A stretch of DNA of 64,000 bases from Akebia trifoliata (Eukaryota; Streptophyta; Magnoliopsida; Ranunculales; Lardizabalaceae): contig CM030711.1 of assembly GCA_017979445.1 (NCBI GenBank), positions 7,347,221-7,411,220 of the forward strand, given 5' to 3'. The translations under genes were made by a program, and so were the position numbers. Position 1 is the first letter of the stretch, and the number at the start of each line of letters is the position of its first letter. A model generated the notes under the pieces. The model ran no database searches. It was not told the DNA's origin and worked only from the letters and a program-made list of their open reading frames with translations. Positions 57,950 to 64,000 of the stretch are shown one piece after another.

Positions 57950-58360
57950 GGGGCGGTTCAAGGGCCATATGTAAAAACATATGAAAAAACAATGGCTTTT
58001 CAAAATATGGGTTAGAGGCTTTGGATTGAGTTGATTTTTTGTGAGGATGGTCACTATGATGAGAAGATCATCCTCACAAAAAATCAGCTCAAATAGAAAC
58101 TTCTAAATCCATCAAAAGTGATCTACAAGTTATTGACAAAAATTGGCAAAACATCGATGGTCCACATTCTAAATCACTTTTAATGGGGTTAGAAGTTTCA
58201 GATTTGACTGATTTTTTTTTTCCAGATGATCTTCCCATCATAAAGATCATCCTCACAAAAAATCAGCTCAATCCAAAACTTCTAACCTATATTTTGAAAA
58301 TTTATTAATGTTACATTGTTTTTACGTATGTTTTCTCATATGTCCCTTGAACCTGACCCT
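57950..58360. mobile_element. Palindromic (TA)n element, two hairpins (2nd of 4)
   Basis: Ends GGGGCGGTTCAAGGGCCATATG and (complement) AGGGTCAGGTTCAAGGGACATA are inverted. This is the complete version of the half copies in the NAC introns. One hairpin is more decayed (TTTTTTTTTTCCAGATGATC). Confidence 0.85.
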
Positions 58361-58370
58361 AAATATATAT

Positions 58371-58786
58371 GGGAAATGTTCAACACCCTAAGCTTTACCC
58401 TACACTTTAACAAATGTGTTTTGTCCTACATGGGTTAGAAGTTTCGGAATGGGCTGATTTTTGGTGAGGATGATCTCTTTGGAATGGGCTGATTTTTGGT
58501 GAGGATGATCTTTATGATTAGAAGATCATCCTCACCAAAAATCAGCCCATTCCGAAATATTTAGCCCCATTTTTACAAGTTGAAAAATCGTGGACCGTCT
58601 GTTTTTAGTAAACCATTTTTTATGGGGTTAGAAGTTTTGGAATGAGCTGATTTTTGGTGAGGATGATCTCCTCACCATAGAGATCATCCTCACCAAAAAT
58701 CAGCCCATTTCAAAACCTCTAACCCATGTAGGACAAAACATGTTTGTTAAAGTGTAGGGTAAAGCTTAGGGTGCGGAACGGGACCC
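58371..58786. mobile_element. Palindromic (TA)n element (3rd of 4) with arm duplication
   Basis: Ends GGGAAATGTTCAACACCCTA and TAGGGTGCGGAACGGGACCC. The first hairpin's left arm is duplicated in tandem (about 34 bp; GGAATGGGCTGATTTTTGG occurs at 58446 and 58481), while its right arm is single. Confidence 0.88.
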
Positions 58787-58809
58787 TATATATATATATA
58801 TATATATAT

Positions 58810-59039
58810 GGGGACAGTTCAGCAGCCCTAAAGTTTGCCAAGTTTGGTGCCAAACATTTTTCAAAATAAGGGTTAGAAGCTTTGGAATGAGCTGATTTTT
58901 TGTGAGGATGATCTCTATGATGAGGAGATCATCCTCACCAAAAATCAGCCTATTCCAAAACTTCTAACCCCATCAAAAGTGATTTACAAAAAATGTTTGG
59001 CACAAAACTTGGCAAACTTTAGGGCTGCTGAACCGCTCC
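58810..59039. mobile_element. Palindromic (TA)n element, one hairpin (4th of 4)
   Basis: 230 bp, closely similar to 16233-16463 including the ends (GGGGACAGTTCAGCAGCCC and GGGCTGCTGAACCGCTCC). Beyond it the duplicon resumes with ATTGCATAAGGGTTCGG. Confidence 0.88.
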
Positions 59040-59046
59040 TATATAT

Positions 59047-61765
59047 TGCATAAGGGTTCGGTTCTATACAAGCTTGATCCGAGAACTGAACCAAATTGAT
59101 CAGTTCTCCATTTTTGTATCTCTAGAATCGAACTGCAACTTTTTCCCAACCAAACCATCCCAAAGCTATTGGTTTGGTTCTCGATTTGAATCAGACAAAG
59201 TTGCTCCCCTACTTTTGACAACTTGGGAGTCTTGGACCACTATAAATACAAAAAGTTCAAAGCCAAGAAACATCTCTAGAATTGGTTAACTTTAATCCTC
59301 ATTATGTTGTTTTTATTTTTTTAATTTCTTCTATATCTCAATTGATTTAAGGGTCTTGTTAACATGTACCCCAAGGGCATACAGTAAAATGCAATAAATA
59401 CACTTTGAAAATTGGAATCTGAAGGTATTTTTGTAAAAAATAATTTTTTTAAGGTCATTTTTGTTACAAGTCCAATTTCCAAAGTTTATTTCTTGCATTT
59501 TAACACATGCCCTAAGGCCTAAGGGCACACGTAAATAAATCAAATAAAATCCTTGATTTAATATGCTTCTAGTTCATTAATCTTTATTTTGTTTATTTTG
59601 CCAGATTTTGAAACTACATCTTGGAATCTGATCTTAACGAATTCACATTATTGGGATGCGAAAGGAAGTAATTGGAAACCAAGGAGGTGTTCGATTGCGC
59701 TTAGCTATTTTGTTGATGCTCTCTCACTCAGGTAAGGAAGAATAAGAAGATTGAAGATGACTGTATTTTAGGCTTTGAACTTGGGCATAGCAATTTTGTG
59801 TCAATTAAAATTTGCCAAAGTAACGCCAACGGTTCTGTGATAGGGGGGTGTCTGTCAGAGAAGAGCATCATATTATCATGACTCTTTGAAAAATTAAGGT
59901 GTAATCTCAAATAAATTTAGAGGGTCATGTCAATATTTTTTTAAATATAAAAGGGACACTTGTCATGTAAAAAGATAGATTTCTCCAAAATTTTGAAATA
60001 CAACCAAGTCAAAGTCGACTCTTGTTACATGCCATAACTTATAAATTTACACTTTGCAACATACAACAAGTTATTGTAGCATTTTTTTTTTTTTTTTTTT
60101 TTGGTAAAAAGTCTCAAATTATCCATATTATTGTTTATGGATTATTTGTGTCCTCACTCCGCCTTCCTCTTTCATTTATTTTTTATTTTTTATTTTTTAT
60201 TTTAAATACTTTTCTTCTTTGTTCCCTTGAGCAAAGTGTTCCCATGTCATTGTCCTCTCTAGAAAATTTTCCACTTTGGATAGATATTTAAAAATAATTT
60301 AAAATATTTCATTTCTTCTGGTCACCCAACGGCTAGACCACTATGGGTAGATCGGATCAATCATATGTGTCAACGAACTGGTCTAGATAACATAAACAAT
60401 AATATAATGCACAAACATATGACTTATATTTATGTACAACAATCCCAAATTTCAAATATAAGATAAACTCACAATGTGAGATTTGCCTTCTTTTCTTTAT
60501 CTTGTCTTTTTTTCCCCTCAAATGCTAGAGAGACACAAACAAGGGCGCATGGGTGAAGCAAAAGAGTGATAGTGCACACATAACCATAGATGCTTTTTTA
60601 CTTTGTAACTCATGAAAAAGTATCTACGGTTATGTGCGCGCCACCACATCATTGTATCACCAAACATAAGATATAAGCAACCTCCATTATAATCGGACCC
60701 TCGTCCTATTTTCCGAAGTCTTGACAATTGATTTGAGGAAAACATTGTCTAAATGTACCAAAGATTTTTATCACCATCTTCGTCAATATGAAATTGTTTG
60801 TACTCATCCTCTTTCTCACTAGAATTTTTTTCCTTTGGGCAAAGACTCTAGACTGAAGAATGTAACAAATAGAGGTTGGTGGCAATATTTTGGGATAGAA
60901 AGTCTGGTCAAAATAACATCTCCTTATCTCTTCCGGTCTCTTTGGTTTCTTGAATTTCAAATTGATAGAATCATCAAGGTCAAAGTCTTGTGAAACTGGT
61001 GGTACCATGGTTCAAATTCGTCAAACGGACCAATTGATCGATTCAAACATCACTTTTGGAAAGAGACATCAATCAAAAAGTTCTCATCTAACTCCATTTA
61101 AAGCCATGGTTCAAAGATTGGACTCTAAAGTCCAAAATCTAATAAAGGATAATCATCATGGTTATACATCCAATAAAATTTGAATTTTGCTCTTTTCTTA
61201 TTGTAAAATGTTTGATGTTCTCTCTTCACTCATAAGTCCTCGTGGGAGCACTCAATTGGACCCACTAACTCTGTAGGGGTTTTGGTGGATTTATTTATAT
61301 ATTTATATTATCAGAGTATAAATCTAAGCAATCATTCTGACCTTTAGACCTATTCAAATAATCATGATTTAATCTCACACCATCAAAAGAACAAAATATA
61401 AGAAATACATCAATTTTTTTTTTGGGGATGGGGGGAGGTATTGCTATAGCCAATTCTCTAGAGCATGATTTTTATTATGAATTATTTGTGTCCTTACCCT
61501 GTCTTTCTCTTTTTTTTTTTTTTCTAATTATATTTATTCCTTGTTCCCTTGTGTAAAGTGTTCCCATGTCATTGTCCTCTCAAGAAAAAATTTCGGGAGG
61601 TGATGGGACCAATATCTCTATTGGGATTTGGTGGAACTATGCATAAAAATAGTCCATTTCATTTCATGTATAACTTATAGTTATACGATGTATTAAAGTA
61701 CACCTTTTTATTATAAATCACATTGTAATACTCTAATAATTAGTCAAATGATTTTGTTGTTGTTG
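59047..61765. other. Intergenic part of copy C
   Basis: No gene. 59047-60120 matches 5270-6355. 60130-60262 and 61440-61590 are two copies of the dispersed repeat seen at 41590. 60284-61010 is the third-type segment matching 42614-43430. Short minus frames at 60518-61008 are not conserved as frames in the matching segments. Confidence 0.5.
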
Positions 61766-61769
61766 GGAT

Positions 61770-62260
61770 TTCTCTATGGTAAATGGTTGGTTGGAAGAAG
61801 ATGATTTTGTTGATCGCTTTTGTTGTTTTCTCTTTCTTTGCTCCAATTCTAAACTCACAACTGATATGTTAAGATCGATGACGACTCACTATGTGAAAAT
61901 TGAAAAATTCGACAGAAAAAATTGACGAGCCAAGACCCACGAATTTTAGAAACTGAATTTTGATGGTCTAGGACAGTCAAAATTCTTGATGTTCCCAGAT
62001 TTAATGGCTTAGAGCTGTTGAATTTCTCCCATCCTTCATTAATTTGACAGTTTCGACCCGTCAAAAGAAAAATTGACAATGAAAAATTTGATGCCAATTC
62101 GACCCCTTGGTCTATCAAATTTAGATTTTTTCATATTGTGACTATAGTATTACCATTAGTATTCCACCAACCTCTTTCTTTGAGTCTGGACCCATTCTTC
62201 TCGAAACGTAGTAGTATTATACTTCCATGCTTTCAAATTCTAAAATCATTAAAATACATT
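61770..62260 (-). pseudogene. Decayed NAC relic in copy C
   Basis: Counterpart of 6489-6928. Exon 2 pieces survive at about 62160-62255 (subdomain C sequence and its acceptor, with a deletion of the subdomain D part). At about 61770-61860 a minus-strand frame reads EQRKRKQQKRSTKSSSSNQ, which matches the EERDRKQQRGLTESSCSNQ tail coded in exon 3 of NAC copy B. The intervening 61870-62150 sequence contains small inverted repeats of TTGACAGTTTCGAC type. Confidence 0.55.
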
Positions 62261-62824
62261 GAAAGTTGATAAAAACTTGAAAGAAGGGGAAGAAGAAAAA
62301 AAAAAAAAAAAAGGAAAAGTGGTCTCAATTCTCAAAGATTATTTATTTATTTATTTAAATAATGACCAAAATTTGTCCCTATAGAAAGTTCAGACCATTT
62401 GAGACTCATTTTTTAAAACATTGTACCTTTTAAAACACAATTTGTAAAATGCCTAATATACCCTTTTAAAGCTTTAAAGACATTTTGATGAATATTTGAG
62501 ATACCCCTAATATTTTAAAATTGATGACATGCCCCTTGACCTTGGCCTTCTCTTATAGAGATATGGAAAATGATCTAAAAACCTTGATTTTCCTTTCCTA
62601 AACTAATCATCTTCAATCTGTTAGATGATGATCATGATAGTGATAGTGATGATGATGATTTTTAATTTGTCTATAAGAGAAGACTGAGATCAAGGGCATG
62701 GTCTCAGTTTTAAGACATAGTTATATTATCCACCAAAACATGGTGGGGCCACAAGTTATGAAAAGGAATCACTGGTGCTTTAAGAGTCGTTTTAGGCAAT
62801 TTAATAAAAGGTTGGGATCCGTTA

Positions 62825-62977
62825 ACTCCTAAGAATGACTCATGAAAAAAAAAACACAATCCCAATCCTTCAAACACTTTATGGTTGAGATTTATGAGTA
62901 TCTTGATAACACAAATCTTGAAGATATTTATCCTGAGGATAAATCTCAACGACGAATTTTGCATTTAAAGGGTTGGA
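62825..62977. mobile_element. Foldback element, second family, right arm deleted
   Basis: Matches 7503-7698 up to the GGGTTGG box and then jumps to ATCTCAAAAGATT, which in copy A lies about 70 bp later. A GGAT(C) identity at both break edges suggests a microhomology deletion. Confidence 0.65.
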
Positions 62978-63233
62978 TCTCAAAAGATTTATATTTTCTA
63001 CCAATCAAATAACCCAATCCAGTAATGTGTTGAAATATACCAACTAATGTAAATCTAACATTATTTACAAATGTTCAATTTTTTAGATAACTTAAAGTTG
63101 TAATCTACAATACATTTTATCGGGTTGACTTAGTCAAATGGTTTCATTCGGTTTGAGGGACTGAGTCATTCAAAATCCAAGTAGACCCAACGAGTTATTA
63201 AAGTCAGGTCTCGGAAGTCAAAACTATATATAT

Positions 63234-63588
63234 GGGTCCCGTTCAATGGCAAACATTTTGGTAAAACATTTTTCAAAACATGGGTTAGAGGTTTTGGAAT
63301 GGGCTGATTTTTGGTGAGGATGATCTCTGCGGTGAGGAGATCATCCTCAGCAAAAATCAGCCCATTCCAAAACTTATAGCCCCAGTTTACAAGTTGAAAA
63401 ATCGTGGACCGTCCATTTTTTGTAAACCATTTTTGATGGGGTTAGAAGTTTTGGAATGGGATGATTTTTGGTGGTGATGATCTCCTCACCGTAGAGATCA
63501 TCCTCACCAAAAATTAGCCCATTCCAAAACCTCTAACCCATGTTTTGAAAAATGTGTTTGCCAAAATGTTTGTCATTGAACGCTACCC
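63234..63588. mobile_element. Palindromic (TA)n element, two hairpins
   Basis: Ends GGGTCCCGTTCAATGGCAAAC and (complement) GGGTAGCGTTCAATGACAAAC are inverted. It interrupts AAACTATATA then TTGGGCCC, which is continuous at 4330, 40447 and 56656, so those are empty sites. Confidence 0.9.
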
Positions 63589-63599
63589 TATATATATAT

Positions 63600-63980
63600 G
63601 CGTCCCGCTCCCCACCTTAAGCTTTATCCTACACTTTAACAAACGTGTTTTGTCCTACATGGGTTAGAAGTTTTGGAATAGGCTGATTTTTGGTGAGGAT
63701 GATCTCTATGGTGAGGAGATCATCCTCACCAAAAATCAGCTCATTCCAAAACTTCTAACCCCATCAAAAATGATTTGCAAAAAATGGACGGTCCACGATT
63801 TTTCAACTTGTAAACATGGGGCTAAAAATTTCGGAATGGGCTGATTTTTGGTGAGGATGATCTTCTAATCATAGAGATCATCCTCACAAAAAATCAGCCC
63901 ATTCCAAAACTTCTAACCCATGTAGGACAAAACACGTTTGTTAAAGTGTAGGGTAAAGCTTAGGGTGTTGAACCCTTCCC
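63600..63980. mobile_element. Palindromic (TA)n element, two hairpins
   Basis: Directly follows the previous one after a short (TA)n. The inner parts of the terminal repeats (TAAGCTTTATCC...CTTTAACAAACGTG) match 44501-44880 in inverted order. A further element seems to start at 63994 (GGGGCAG) and is cut by the window end. Confidence 0.85.
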
Positions 63981-64000
63981 TATATATATATATGGGGCAG

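Larger units (their letters stand above)
53128..63230. repeat. NAC-bearing segmental duplicon, copy C
   Basis: Colinear with copy A (905-7900), but interrupted by four palindromic elements (57549-59039), a (TA)n expansion at 56263-56328, and about 1.9 kb around 60130-61740 that includes a third-type segment. It carries the intact NAC gene C and a decayed relic. Nucleotide similarity to copy A is visibly higher than to copy B. Confidence 0.8.

Noticed and set aside
57549..59039. Repeated hairpins with even spacing, looking at first like a CRISPR-type or riboswitch array
   Set aside because: The repeats are whole elements of 230-415 bp with terminal inverted repeats in a plant genome; there are no short repeats with unique spacers.
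60706..61008. Minus-strand frame of 100 aa
   Set aside because: Homologous stretches at 1124-1400, 43110-43430 and 53340-53600 have stops and shifts at many places, so coding is not conserved.

Overview
This window looks like nuclear DNA of a flowering plant. It is very AT-rich, its few genes have GT-AG introns, and the rest is microsatellites and nested transposable elements. Species cannot be read from it. There is no bacterial-style gene organisation, no CRISPR array, and no rRNA or tRNA gene that I can support.

The backbone is a tandem array of short NAC-domain (plant transcription factor type) genes and gene relics, nine loci in all and every one on the minus strand. Three are open and spliceable: about 2.9-3.9 kb (208 aa), 13.2-14.3 kb (180 aa) and 55.0-56.1 kb (208 aa). 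One at 38.8-39.9 kb carries a frameshift. Five are relics: exons 2-3 at 6.5-6.9 kb, exon 3 at 10.8-11.0 kb, exon 1 at 16.5-16.6 kb, exon 3 at 46.9-47.1 kb, and a degraded locus at 61.8-62.3 kb. Their flanks are duplicated with them. The block at about 0.9-7.9 kb is repeated at 53.1-63.2 kb and, in part, at 28.3-40.5 kb. The block at 9.7-13.1 kb is repeated at 45.9-50.3 kb.

Transposable elements have broken up these blocks, and the paralogous copies serve as internal empty sites. Three LTRs of one Athila/Calypso-like Ty3/gypsy family are present: a 5' LTR at 17.6-18.7 kb with primer binding site and a decayed gag, a minus-strand solo LTR at 26.07-27.32 kb with a 5-bp target duplication, and a plus-strand solo LTR at 35.45-36.73 kb. 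A CACTA-like element of about 5.9 kb (28.98-34.88 kb) carries intron-containing fragments of three unrelated genes: plastid-type HSP90, UDP-apiose/xylose synthase (AXS) and UDP-glucuronate decarboxylase (UXS). hAT-like elements at 22.5-25.2, 44.2-45.8 and 51.2-52.2 kb are tentative; the last two contain minisatellites.

The most striking non-genic feature is a family of palindromic miniature elements of about 210-415 bp. It has twelve complete members, one started at the window end, two half copies in NAC introns and one short scar. Each complete member has terminal inverted repeats enclosing one or two near-perfect hairpins and sits in a (TA)n run, often two to four in succession. Paralogous sites without the insertion show that the (TA)n run was the target. 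Two further palindromic families occur at 7.5 and 62.8 kb, and at 28.1 and 39.3 kb.
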